Under the pieces are notes generated by a model. It did not search any database and was not told the DNA's origin. It worked only from the letters and a program-made list of their open reading frames with translations. A stretch of DNA of 34,781 bases from assembly GCA_003023565.1 (NCBI GenBank), contig PXSA01000003.1, forward strand, positions 1 through 34,781. Reading direction: 5' to 3'. Of the stretch, positions 15,977-23,768 are shown one piece after another (the stretch's first letter is position 1; each line of letters begins with the position of its first letter). The stretch is from Halobacteriales archaeon QS_9_68_17 (GTDB lineage Archaea; Halobacteriota; Halobacteria; Halobacteriales; Natronoarchaeaceae). The position numbers were made by a program, and so were the translations under genes.

Positions 15977-16049
15977 TGGGCCGGCGCGAATTCGAATCGC
16001 GGTTACGGCCACCCGAAGGCCGAAGGATACCAAGCTACCCCACCGGCCC
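15977..16049 (-). tRNA. tRNA-Pro(CGG)
   Basis: The minus strand folds into a full cloverleaf. The acceptor stem is GGGCCGG/CCGGCCC with discriminator A; the D arm contains GGTAGCTTGGTATCC; the anticodon stem is CGGCC/GGCCG around the loop TTCGGGT, giving anticodon CGG with G37; the T arm is CGCGA-TTCGAAT-TCGCG. The 3' CCA is not encoded. There is no intron. G37 after a GG-ending anticodon is characteristic of tRNA-Pro. The 3' end faces the AT-rich island. Confidence 0.93.
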
Positions 16050-16073
16050 GCACCGGAAACAAGGGTGGGGTTG

Positions 16074-16080
16074 TTTTTAA
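16074..16080 (-). promoter_or_regulatory. TATA box of tRNA-Pro
   Basis: On the minus strand TTAAAAA is centred about 28 bp before the first tRNA base, the standard archaeal spacing, in the 59-bp gap between trmY and the tRNA. Confidence 0.6.
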
Positions 16081-16108
16081 CGGTTGCGGAACGGACGCCC
16101 CCTGCGGA

Positions 16109-16705
16109 TCAGTACCGCTCGAAGCCGGCGGTGTCGAGGTAGTTGTGCGCCACGGTGATGGCGTGGTCGGCGTGGAGGCGCTCCGGGCCGAGGCGGACGC
16201 GGCGGTCGGCGGCGTCGGCCAGCAGGTCGGCCTCCGCGTCGGTGAAGTCGCGGTGGTCCGAGAGGACGAACGCGGGGTCCTCGGGGGGGTCGATGTCCAC
16301 GACGGGGTCGCCGTCCTCGTGGAGCTGCACGACGGTGCTCTCGCTCACGACCGCGTCGAGGACGGGTTCGACGCCGCGGCGGGTGAGCGAGACGCCGGGG
16401 CTGGTCTCGATGGGCATGTGGCCGATGGCTTCCTCGCGCTCGTCGAGGGCGTTGCGGACGAGCGCGGCGGTGGAGCGCTCGTCCGGGTTGAGCCGGTGGA
16501 GGTCGCTGCCCTCGAACGTGACCGTGAACTCGTCGGCGAGCACGAGGTGGGCGCGGACGTCCTCGCGGATGTCGTGCGAGAGGAAGAAAGCGGAGTTGAC
16601 GCAGCGACAGAGCACGTCGAGGCGGCCGGCACCGCCGGCGATGTCGTCGAGCGAGAACTCCGGGGTCGTCGGGGCGTCGTGGCCGATGATGACGAACTGG
16701 CGCAT
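16109..16705 (-). CDS. trmY: tRNA (pseudouridine54-N1)-methyltransferase TrmY
   Basis: The 198-residue SPOUT-class enzyme methylates pseudouridine 54 in the T-loop of archaeal tRNAs to N1-methylpseudouridine, using SAM. It begins [21 protein letters not shown] and has the knot region [17 protein letters not shown] and a C-terminal [21 protein letters not shown], all typical of TrmY, and its length equals the family length. The upstream in-frame extension is discarded in favour of the MRQF start. It is divergent from pus10, which makes its substrate, and lies immediately upstream of tRNA-Pro. Confidence 0.93.
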   Translation of the reverse strand: MRQFVIIGHDAPTTPEFSLDDIAGGAGRLDVLCRCVNSAFFLSHDIREDVRAHLVLADEFTVTFEGSDLHRLNPDERSTAALVRNALDEREEAIGHMPIETSPGVSLTRRGVEPVLDAVVSESTVVQLHEDGDPVVDIDPPEDPAFVLSDHRDFTDAEADLLADAADRRVRLGPERLHADHAITVAHNYLDTAGFERY

Positions 16706-16783
16706 ATCGATGGGTGATCGTCGGACCCCAATACGTGCGTCGGAATGGCAAGGCAATTACCCCCGCCCCGTCTCTGTTCGGGT

Positions 16784-18082
16784 ATGACCGTCACCGAGGA
16801 CGCCCGCGCCGTCGTCGACGCGGGGCCGGTCTGTGACTCCTGTCTCGGCCGCTGCTTCGCCGACCGGAGTTTCGGACTGACGAACGCGGAACGGGGGAAG
16901 GCGCTCCGCGTGAGCGCCGCCCTGGAGGACGACGAACCGTACGAGCCGCCGTCGCCGGAGGAGTGCTGGGTCTGCGAGGGGCGCTCCGACGAGTTCGGCG
17001 AGTGGGCAGAGCGGGTCGCCGAGACCGTCGAGGGCGTCCGCTTCGAGACGTATCAGGTGGGCACGCGAACGCCGCCGCTCATCGAGGAGAACGAGGCCCT
17101 GCTCCGCGAGGAGGCCGGCCTGCCCGAGGACGCGGGCGAGTCGTTCAAGTCCGAGTTCAACCGCGAGGTGGGCAAGCGCGTCGGCCGGCTCACGGGGACC
17201 GACGTCGACTTCGACCGCCCGGACGTGCTCGCGCTGCTCAACCTCGAACGCGAGGGCGACGTTGAGGTGCAGGTCAACCCCGCGTTCGTCTACGGGCGCT
17301 ACCGGAAGCTGGAGCGGGACATCCCGCAGACGGAGTGGCCCTGCCGCGAGTGCGGCGGGAGCGGCAAGCAGTTCGGCGACGACGGCGAGGAGGCCTGCGA
17401 CTACTGCGGCGGGAGCGGCTACCTCTACGACGAGAGCGTCGAGGAGCTCGTCGCGCCGACCGTCCGCGAGGCGATGGAGGGCGGCGAGGCGGTGTTCCAC
17501 GGCGCGGGCCGCGAGGACGTCGACGCGCGGATGCTCGAACGCGGCCGCCCGTTCGTCGTCGAGGTGAAGCAGCCACGCTTCCGGACGCCGGACACCGACG
17601 AACTGGAAGCGCGGATCAACGACGCCGCCGAAGGGACCGTCGAGGTAACCGACCTCGCGCTGGCGACTCACGAGATGGTCGAACGGGTGAAGGAACTCGA
17701 CGCCAGCAAGACCTACAGGATGGACGTCACCTTCGGCAGGCCTATCGCCGCGGAAGACCTCTCGACCGCGCTGGACGAACTCGACGGCGCGACCGTCGAG
17801 CAGTACACGCCCGAGCGCGTCGACCACCGGCGGGCGAGCACGACCCGCACCCGGCAGGTGTACGAGATCGGGGGGACGCTGGACGACGACACGCACGCGA
17901 CGCTCGAACTCCACGGTGAGGGCGGCCTCTACGTCAAGGAACTCGTCAGCGGCGACGGCGGCCGGACGGACCCCAGCCTCGCCGGACTGATGGGCGTCGA
18001 CGCCGAGGTGACGGCGCTCGACGTCGTCGACGTGCGGGGAGAGGAGGAACCGTTCGACGCGCCCGAGTACCTGCGGGAATAG
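16784..18082 (+). CDS. pus10: tRNA pseudouridine(54/55) synthase Pus10
   Basis: The 432-residue enzyme makes pseudouridine 54 and 55 in archaeal tRNA. The N-terminal THUMP-containing half has zinc Cys pairs (CDSC at 17-20, C24, and CWVC). The catalytic Asp D247 lies in GREDVDARML. Between them sits an insert with two DnaJ-like Cys motifs, CRECGGSG and CDYCGGSG (about residues 187-212), likely a second zinc finger. A TATA-like GCAATTACC lies about 30 bp upstream of the ATG at 16784. An alternative in-frame start 13 codons upstream would overlap that promoter and is unlikely. Confidence 0.93.
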   Translation: MTVTEDARAVVDAGPVCDSCLGRCFADRSFGLTNAERGKALRVSAALEDDEPYEPPSPEECWVCEGRSDEFGEWAERVAETVEGVRFETYQVGTRTPPLIEENEALLREEAGLPEDAGESFKSEFNREVGKRVGRLTGTDVDFDRPDVLALLNLEREGDVEVQVNPAFVYGRYRKLERDIPQTEWPCRECGGSGKQFGDDGEEACDYCGGSGYLYDESVEELVAPTVREAMEGGEAVFHGAGREDVDARMLERGRPFVVEVKQPRFRTPDTDELEARINDAAEGTVEVTDLALATHEMVERVKELDASKTYRMDVTFGRPIAAEDLSTALDELDGATVEQYTPERVDHRRASTTRTRQVYEIGGTLDDDTHATLELHGEGGLYVKELVSGDGGRTDPSLAGLMGVDAEVTALDVVDVRGEEEPFDAPEYLRE

Positions 18083-18219
18083 GCCGAGTACGGGCGGCCG
18101 CGTGCCGGGTTGCCGCGGCCGGCCGTCGCGGTCCCATCCGACCGCCCGACGACAGCGCGGTCCCGACGACCGAAGCTTTTTCCGTGCCAAGCCGTACCAT
18201 AGCATGGAGGGGATCTCCG

Positions 18220-18369
18220 ATGTGCCACCATTACGAGAGCGACTCCACGCCCGAGCGCGAACCGGCGTACGAACCCGAAGACGAGGTCGACGAGGCGGAA
18301 GCGGACCTCGATGAGGAACACGAGGGCCGCGACGATGCCGACCCGGCGGTGCCGCCGGCGGACGACTGA
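18220..18369 (+). CDS. small acidic protein, 49 residues
   Basis: The frame from ATG 18220 encodes MCHHYESDSTPEREPAYEPE and a run of Glu/Asp to the end (net charge strongly negative). Short proteins opening MCHHY occur widely in haloarchaea; none has a known role. The Cys-His-His start could bind a metal. The frame is open 12 codons further upstream, but the MCHHY start is the recognisable one. Confidence 0.6.
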   Translation: MCHHYESDSTPEREPAYEPEDEVDEAEADLDEEHEGRDDADPAVPPADD

Positions 18370-18554
18370 TACGGACCCCTGTACTGGTTACCGGCGCAAC
18401 CCGGACCGTACGGTTGCTCCGGAGATGACTCACAGCGGTCCGTACGAGTTCACCCGGTCGTTTTTACAGGTCCGCCCGCGATCGTATCGCCGTCTCGTGG
18501 TTTGCTCTGTCTGGTTATGCACAGCACCCCGTTCGATCGGGCCGGGGATCACGG

Positions 18555-18734
18555 ATGACGATAGAAACGCCACGGGACCTGTCCGAGCATCACCTGAAAG
18601 CCGCTTACTACGTCGAGAACGAACTCGTCGACGACCTCTCGGTCATGGCCGACGAGGCGACCGAGAAGCGGGCGGCGGCGGACTCCCGAGAACACGAACT
18701 GTTTTCTTTTCGCCGGCACAGGTCGCCCCTATGA
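18555..18734 (+). pseudogene. truncated DUF892 (YciE/ferritin-like) fragment
   Basis: A 59-codon frame opens MTIETPRDLSEHHLKAAYYV and continues ENELVDDLSVMADEATEKRA. This resembles the first helix of DUF892 proteins, which open with a line such as TxxDLFxHxLKDxYYAExxLV. Full members are about 160 residues; here similarity ends near residue 48 and a non-family tail runs into a TGA that overlaps the rnhB ATG as ATGA (18731-18734). The typical Phe in DLF is Ser. I read it as a gene remnant whose 3' part was lost when rnhB came to lie next to it, though a short expressed peptide coupled to rnhB is possible. Confidence 0.55.
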
Positions 18735-19378
18735 GCGACGCGTTCGGTGCCGACGAGGCGGGGAAGGGGCCGGTCCTCGGGTCGATGTTCGCGGCGGCGG
18801 TGGCGGTCGAGGACCCGGCGGCGCTTCCCGGCGGTGTCGACGACTCGAAGCGGCTGCCGCCCGAGCGCCGCGAATCGCTCGCCGAGCGGCTGCGGGCGGA
18901 CGACCGCGTCGCCGTCGGCGTCGCGGAGGTCCCGCCCGAGCGCATCGACGCGGCCGACACCGACATGAACTCGCTCGCGGTCGCCGCGCAGGCGGAGGCG
19001 CTCGGGGCCGTCGTCGGCGACGGCATGCGTGGAGTCGTCGACGCCTGCGACACGAGCGAGGCGCGGTTCGCCCGGCGGGTCGCGGACCGGGTCGACGCGG
19101 ACGTCGACCTCCGTGCGGAGCACGGGGCGGACGAGGACCACGCCGTCGTCGGCGCGGCGAGCGTCGTCGCGAAGGTGGAACGCGACGCGCAGATGGCGCG
19201 CTACGCGGCGGGGTACGGGGAGGTCGGTAGCGGCTATCCGAGCGACCCGACGACGCGGGAGTTTCTCGAAACGTGGGTCGACGAACGCGGCGACGTGCCG
19301 CCGTTCGCGAGGGAAACGTGGGCGACCTGCGAGGACGTCCTCGCGGCCGCGGAGCAGTCGGGCTTGGGCGACTTCTAG
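18731..19378 (+). CDS. rnhB: ribonuclease HII
   Basis: The 215-residue enzyme cleaves RNA in RNA-DNA hybrids and starts ribonucleotide removal. Catalytic acids are visible: D8-E9 in GADEAGKGPVLGSM, the Asp in VDACDT, and the late Asp in the ADEDHAVVGAASVVAKVERD region; the DSKRL motif is also present. Length and motifs are normal for archaea. The start is fixed by GADEAGKGP lying at residues 6-14. Its TAG shares CTAG with the convergent secD stop. Confidence 0.93.
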   Translation: MSDAFGADEAGKGPVLGSMFAAAVAVEDPAALPGGVDDSKRLPPERRESLAERLRADDRVAVGVAEVPPERIDAADTDMNSLAVAAQAEALGAVVGDGMRGVVDACDTSEARFARRVADRVDADVDLRAEHGADEDHAVVGAASVVAKVERDAQMARYAAGYGEVGSGYPSDPTTREFLETWVDERGDVPPFARETWATCEDVLAAAEQSGLGDF

Positions 19379-20934
19379 CGCCGCGTCACCAGCGACCGGA
19401 GGATGTCTCCGTAGGCGGGCCGCGTGACGAGCACCCCGACCAGCACGCCGAGGATGGTGACGATGGCGAAGCCCTGGAGGTCGCCGAGGCTGAGCACGGC
19501 GAGCGGGCTCATCGCGACGATGGTCGTCGCGGCGGCCGCGCCGATGACCCAGAACGCCTTGCGGAAGCGGTTCTGGAAGATGCGGCCGGACTCGACCTCG
19601 CCCTCGGCCATCACCCCGTCGGCGATGATGATCAGGTCGTCCACCCCGGTACCGATGACCGCGATGAACCCGGCTATCACCGACAGGTCCAGCGGGTACT
19701 GTATCGCCGCCGCGAACCCGAGGAGGATGACCACCTCGGACAGCGCCGTGACGACCATCGGCGCGGCGATCCGGGCGTTACCGTAGCGGAAGTAGACGGT
19801 GAGACTGACCGCGATGACCGCGATGATACCGGTGATCAGCGAGTTGGTCTTGAACCGCTCGGCGAACGCGGGTTCGATGTACGAGGTCTGCGCGGCGGTG
19901 TAGTTCAGCGGCGCGGCGAGGCGACCGGCCTGGAGGTTCAGGCGCAGGTTGCTCGCCTCGGCTTCGCTCCGCGCCGTCATCCGGAAGGACGGGTCCTCGG
20001 CGAAGTCGCCGTTCCGGAAGCTGTCCGCGAGGTTGCTGCGGACGCCGGCGGCGTACACGATGTCGTCGTCGACGATGGTCAGCAGGCAGTAGCCGGGGTC
20101 GGTGTTGTTCTCCCGGTTGAGGTCGTAGGCGCAACTGCTCGGGTTCTCGGCGAAGTCGGCCTCAGTGAGGTTGTTGGCGAAGTCCTCCGCGGCGTTCCTG
20201 TTGTTGAGCGTCACTGAGACGTAGTACTCGCCGGTGCGCTGGTCCTGCTGGACGGTGCTCCCGACGTCGATGTCCGCGCCGCGAAGCACCGTCTCCTGAG
20301 CGTACTCCCCCGACCCGTTCTGACCGGGATAAGTGGCGTCGATACGAACGTCGCCGCGGTCCTGAATCAGGTCCCGCAGTTCCTCGCGGTCGCGGTTCGG
20401 TGCCGTGATGACGATGTACCGCTGGCCGGAGGCCGTCGTCGACTGCGTCACCGAGCCGCCGGCGAGGCCCGACTCGCTGATCTTGCGGTCGAGCGTCTCG
20501 ATGATGTCCTGTCGCGTCTGACCCGTGACGCCGTCGCGGACCTCGCCGTGGGAGACGTTCGCCGCGGCGAGGGCGCTCTCGAACTCGCTCTCGGAGACGC
20601 TGCGGTTGAACCCCTCCACGGTGTCGGACTGTCGGCTCGCCCGGACGTCGATGATCTCGAGACCGAGTTCGTTCGCGACCTGCCGCTCGACGCGATTGCC
20701 GTCGTCGAACTGCGCGTCCTCCGCAGTCGTGCCGACCACCGGCGCGCGGATCCGCGCACCGCCGGCGAGGTCGATACCGTACTGGAGGTTGGTCGGGCCG
20801 TCGCTCTCGACGGACTGGTTACCGTCCGACCCGACGACCGCGCCGGGGACGAACAGCGCGACCGCGCTGAGCGTCAGGAGGACGACGAGGATCGAGACGC
20901 GCCAGTTCTCTCGGATGGTCCCGAGCGCGCTCAT
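19375..20934 (-). CDS. secD: protein-export membrane protein SecD
   Basis: The 519-residue protein has an N-terminal membrane helix (about 13-33), a large extracytoplasmic domain beginning with the P1 motif LQYGIDLAGGARIRAP, and five C-terminal helices (LITGIIAVIAVSLTVYF, VVILLGFAAAIQY, and SVIAGFIAVIGTGVDDLIII with the conserved D-D). It assists Sec-dependent translocation after SecY. It overlaps secF by 4 bp (ATGA) and is downstream of it, the secF-secD order known in Haloferax volcanii and opposite to most bacteria. Confidence 0.94.
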   Translation of the reverse strand: MSALGTIRENWRVSILVVLLTLSAVALFVPGAVVGSDGNQSVESDGPTNLQYGIDLAGGARIRAPVVGTTAEDAQFDDGNRVERQVANELGLEIIDVRASRQSDTVEGFNRSVSESEFESALAAANVSHGEVRDGVTGQTRQDIIETLDRKISESGLAGGSVTQSTTASGQRYIVITAPNRDREELRDLIQDRGDVRIDATYPGQNGSGEYAQETVLRGADIDVGSTVQQDQRTGEYYVSVTLNNRNAAEDFANNLTEADFAENPSSCAYDLNRENNTDPGYCLLTIVDDDIVYAAGVRSNLADSFRNGDFAEDPSFRMTARSEAEASNLRLNLQAGRLAAPLNYTAAQTSYIEPAFAERFKTNSLITGIIAVIAVSLTVYFRYGNARIAAPMVVTALSEVVILLGFAAAIQYPLDLSVIAGFIAVIGTGVDDLIIIADGVMAEGEVESGRIFQNRFRKAFWVIGAAAATTIVAMSPLAVLSLGDLQGFAIVTILGVLVGVLVTRPAYGDILRSLVTRR

Positions 20935-21791
20935 CGTGCGACCCCTTCGAACTTGTACCAGCGAAGCAGACTGAGGTTGAGCATGTAGGTGTTCATCAGG
21001 TCAGCAGTGAGACCGAAGACGAGGACGATACCGATGTCTCGGAGCAGGTCGATGCCGAACAGCGACGCGGTGATGGCCATCACCGTCATCGCCGAGATGG
21101 AGGTAAGCGTCATCGTCACGCCGGTCCGCATCGCGCGGTGGGTGCTCTCGTAGAACTCGCCGGACCGCCGCAGGATGTGGTTGTTCAGCAGGATGTCGGA
21201 GTCGACGCTGTAACCGATGAGCATCAGGAGGGCGGCGACGGTCCCGAGCGACAGTTCGATCCCGACGACGTTCATCAGCGCGAGCGGGATCGCGATGTCG
21301 CTGAACGCGGAGGCCACGATGGCGACGCTCGGCACGAACGTCCGGAAGAAGACGAACGCGAGGAGGCTCATCCCGACGAAGGCGATGACGACGCCGTACA
21401 GTGCCTCGGTCTGGGCCTGATCGCCGAAACTGGGGCTCGTCGTCGAGCTAGACCGCACGTCGTAACCCGCGTCCGCCGCTTGCGTCTCTAGTTCCCCGAT
21501 GTCGGACGACTGGAACTCGACGATGTACGTGTTCTCCTCGCCCTGTATCGCCCGGACGGACGTCGGCTCCTGCTCGAACGCGGCGCGGACCTCCGACCGC
21601 GGTTCGTCGGTCCGGATCGTGAGCTCCGTCCCGCCCGTGAACTCGATGCCGAGGTCGACGGGCGCGCCGGTAAAGAGATACCACCCGAGAAGAACCGCCA
21701 GCGCGACCGCCAACACAGCCAGCGGAACGGTCACCAGCTGGCGGTTCGTGTACTGGGTGTAGTCGATTTCCGGTACTTCGAACTCTACCAT
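20931..21791 (-). CDS. secF: protein-export membrane protein SecF
   Basis: The 286-residue protein has one N-terminal helix, a short outer domain opening with LGIEFTGGTEL (the SecD/F signature), and five C-terminal helices including LIGYSVDSDILLNNHI, the conserved helix-4 D-D-x-N region. It partners SecD. It is the first gene of the pair. Confidence 0.94.
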   Translation of the reverse strand: MVEFEVPEIDYTQYTNRQLVTVPLAVLAVALAVLLGWYLFTGAPVDLGIEFTGGTELTIRTDEPRSEVRAAFEQEPTSVRAIQGEENTYIVEFQSSDIGELETQAADAGYDVRSSSTTSPSFGDQAQTEALYGVVIAFVGMSLLAFVFFRTFVPSVAIVASAFSDIAIPLALMNVVGIELSLGTVAALLMLIGYSVDSDILLNNHILRRSGEFYESTHRAMRTGVTMTLTSISAMTVMAITASLFGIDLLRDIGIVLVFGLTADLMNTYMLNLSLLRWYKFEGVAR

Positions 21792-21826
21792 GGCCGCGAG
21801 TTGCGTAGCCGCGCTGAATAAGCCTT

Positions 21827-21834
21827 CTTATATC
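21827..21834 (-). promoter_or_regulatory. TATA box of the secF-secD operon
   Basis: GATATAAG on the minus strand lies about 40 bp before the secF ATG and is the only AT-rich patch there. A leader of roughly 10 nt is implied. Confidence 0.5.
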
Positions 21835-21934
21835 GATAACGGCCCGGAGAAGGAGTGAGACGAGTTAACGCGGCTCTGCCGAGGACGGAGCACGCGGGCC
21901 AGTACCTATGTGTCGCGAGCGGTTACCCGGAGAC

Positions 21935-22249
21935 ATGAGCGAAACCGCCGACACCGTCGTCGTCTCGTATCCGGCCGACCTGAGCGAGTGGGGACGCTTT
22001 CAGGTGGAAAAGCCCTCTTTCCGCGCGTTCCTCCGACGAACCCGCGACGAGGCCGCCGAGGGCGACGCGTGGGAGGAGTTCGTCGGCGTCGGCTGCTGCG
22101 GCAACACGCTCGACGTGCCGCTCCGCGTCGAGTCGGTCGAGGGCGGCGACCGGGTCGGCGACGGGACCGAGTTCGAGTTCGACGTCCGGGAGGCCTGCGA
22201 CCTGCAGGGCGGATGGCGCGTCCAGAGCGCGGACGGTCCGACGGCCTGA
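21935..22249 (+). CDS. conserved haloarchaeal protein of unknown function
   Basis: The 104-residue protein MSETADTVVVSYPADLSEWG contains VGVGCCGNTLDVPLRVESVE and ends REACDLQGGWRVQSADGPTA. The Cys-Cys-Gly-Asn stretch is notable. An alternative ATG lies 9 codons upstream at 21908. Its stop codon's last base is the first base of the 111-bp palindromic element, so the native 3' end may have been altered. I do not recognise a domain. Confidence 0.65.
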   Translation: MSETADTVVVSYPADLSEWGRFQVEKPSFRAFLRRTRDEAAEGDAWEEFVGVGCCGNTLDVPLRVESVEGGDRVGDGTEFEFDVREACDLQGGWRVQSADGPTA

Positions 22250-22359
22250 TAGTGATTGTTGTGAGTTTTTTCGGCATTGCATCGCGCTAACGGCAGTTTC
22301 ACGGCCCGAAACTAGGGTTTGACGAATGCCCAGCGGTAAAGAGTCACAACAATCACTAT
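22249..22359. repeat. 111-bp element with 16-bp perfect terminal inverted repeats (MITE-like)
   Basis: The 16 bases from 22249 (ATAGTGATTGTTGTGA) are exactly complementary to 22344-22359. A second pair, AGTTTC (22295-22300) and GAAACT (22308-22313), is centred on the same base, 22304. A third, GGCATT (22273-22278) and AATGCC (22325-22330), is nearly concentric. The whole segment can fold into one long interrupted hairpin. It fills the gap between two genes, is AT-richer than its surroundings and shows no clear target-site duplication. It could be a miniature transposable element or a symmetric regulatory site. Confidence 0.75.
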
Positions 22360-22391
22360 GAGGACCGCTCTCCGCCCCCGGAGGCCGAGCC

Positions 22392-22962
22392 GTGCGTTCG
22401 GTCTCCCGGGGCGACGACGCCCGGCGTACGGTGTCCCGTCACTGGCTCTACTTCGGTGGGTTCGTCGTCTCCGGAATTCTGCTGATCGCCGTCGCTCTGA
22501 CGGGCTCCCTGGAGGCGCTGTCGGTGCTGTCGGGCGGCGTGCACTACGGCGAGGAGTTCGTGCTGTTGGCGATGCTCGGGGCGGCCGGGGAGTGGGTCGC
22601 GGTCGTCCTCACGCTTTTCTCGCTGCTGTTTCTCGCGGCGACCGTCGTCTCCGTCCTCCGGAACGCGTCGCTCCCCCGTAGCGACCGGCTGGCGGCGCTC
22701 GTCGAACGGCTCGGAGAGGAGTGCCCGACCCCGCGGCAGTTCGACGTCTCGGCGACGGTCGAACCGACGACCGAGGACCGCAAGCGGGACCTCAAGGAGC
22801 GGTACGTCGCGGGCGAGACCGGCGACGAGGAGTTCGAGCGGGAGACGGAGCGGCTGACGGACGGCGACCCGTCGGAGCGCCGCTCGCTCCGGGGGTCGCA
22901 GTTCCGTCGAGTCGGCGGACAGGTCGTCGGGAGGTCGCCCGCTGGCCTACTCCGGCAGGTAG
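22392..22962 (+). CDS. two-helix membrane protein with C-terminal SHOCT domain (3' end uncertain)
   Basis: GTG at 22392 opens a frame with two membrane helices (LYFGGFVVSGILLIAVALTG and WVAVVLTLFSLLFLAATVVS), a linker, and a SHOCT motif (KRDLKERYVAGETGDEEFER) near residues 133-160. SHOCT domains end many small membrane proteins. After about 22890 the recognisable protein ends, but this frame has no stop until 23424-23426, running antisense through the whole DUF5812 gene. The listed end is a TAG in the next frame, where a one-base shift would terminate the gene. A frameshift or a lost stop is likely. An in-frame GTG at 22431 is another possible start. Confidence 0.6.
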
Positions 22963-23414
22963 CGGACGTTCACGATGCCGTCGGCGCTGCGCACCTCGAC
23001 GCGGACGGCGTCGAGTCGCGCGGCCCGGGCGAGCGTCGCCTCGTCCTCCAGCACGTCCTGCGCGGCCTCGTCGGCGGTCCCCTCGGGCACCTTGAGCACG
23101 TGGATCTCGCCGGTGCCGGCGCGCTCCTCGCGGACGAGGTCGCCGACCGCCTGGCCCTCGGCCATCCCCACCGCCTGCTGCGTCGGCGAGAGGTCGCTGT
23201 CGACGAGGTCGACGGCGCGGCGCTCCTCGACCGCGATCACCTGCCACGTCACCTCCAGCGGCGGGTCCGGCGCGATGGTCGCCGTGACCACGTCGTCCGC
23301 CTCGACGCCTGGGTTCGACGACAGCGTGTGGACCTGACTGTCCTCGACGTCGCGCAACACGGCCGACCCCTCGTCCGCGTGGGCAACGAGGAACGTTCCC
23401 GTTTTCTCCGACAT
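22947..23414 (-). CDS. DUF5812 family protein
   Basis: This is a 155-residue haloarchaeal protein opening MSEKTGTFLVAHADEGSAVL, followed by RDVEDSQVHTLSSNPGV, a beta-rich N-terminal part, and a C-terminal part ending RVEVRSADGIVNVRYLPE. The pattern matches the family I know as DUF5812; the function is unknown. The longer upstream frame is Arg-rich and rejected in favour of MSEKTG (23412-23414). Confidence 0.8.
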   Translation of the reverse strand: MSEKTGTFLVAHADEGSAVLRDVEDSQVHTLSSNPGVEADDVVTATIAPDPPLEVTWQVIAVEERRAVDLVDSDLSPTQQAVGMAEGQAVGDLVREERAGTGEIHVLKVPEGTADEAAQDVLEDEATLARAARLDAVRVEVRSADGIVNVRYLPE

Positions 23415-23573
23415 GGTCGGGGATAGCTCCGCCGGGGTCTTGCCGGTGTCGGTCGGGACGCGGCGGCGTTCGGCCGCGACGACGCGAATCGGCCGCTCGT
23501 CGATGTAACGTCCGTCCCGAAGCGGGCCGTGAAACCCGACGCAAAGGAGAGACAACCGCAGCGCGCGACGGAA

Positions 23574-23768
23574 CTACTCCCCGGTGGGAGTCGCGAACTC
23601 GTCGTTCCCGCAGTGACAGGTCCCGTCCGTTCCGACCGGACGCACCTCTCCGCCCGGAGCGATCTGCGCCGGGTAGACCGTCCCGCACTCCGTGCACCGC
23701 CCGAACGTCTGTGGCTCGCCGCCGGACTCGGGCTCCTCGCGCGTGGCTGTCGATCGCTGGTCGCTCAT
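23574..23768 (-). CDS. 64-residue zinc-ribbon protein
   Basis: The protein has an acidic N-terminal tail, then CTEC and, 24 residues later, CHC in a zinc-ribbon layout (GRCTECGTVYPAQIAPGGEV, then GTCHCGNDEF). The start ATG (23766-23768) overlaps the stop of the upstream micro gene as TAATG, indicating coupled translation. A role in nucleic-acid binding or metal handling is possible but unproven. Confidence 0.7.
   Translation of the reverse strand: MSDQRSTATREEPESGGEPQTFGRCTECGTVYPAQIAPGGEVRPVGTDGTCHCGNDEFATPTGE

Noticed and set aside
15821-16033. 70-codon frame over the tRNA-Pro region
   Set aside because: It overlaps the tRNA gene and the tRNA-like copy; such frames around haloarchaeal tRNAs are spurious.
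20744-20757. 14-bp perfect palindrome GCGCGGATCCGCGC in secD
   Set aside because: It encodes the conserved SecD stretch ARIRAP, so it follows from protein conservation and GC-rich codon choice rather than being an insert.
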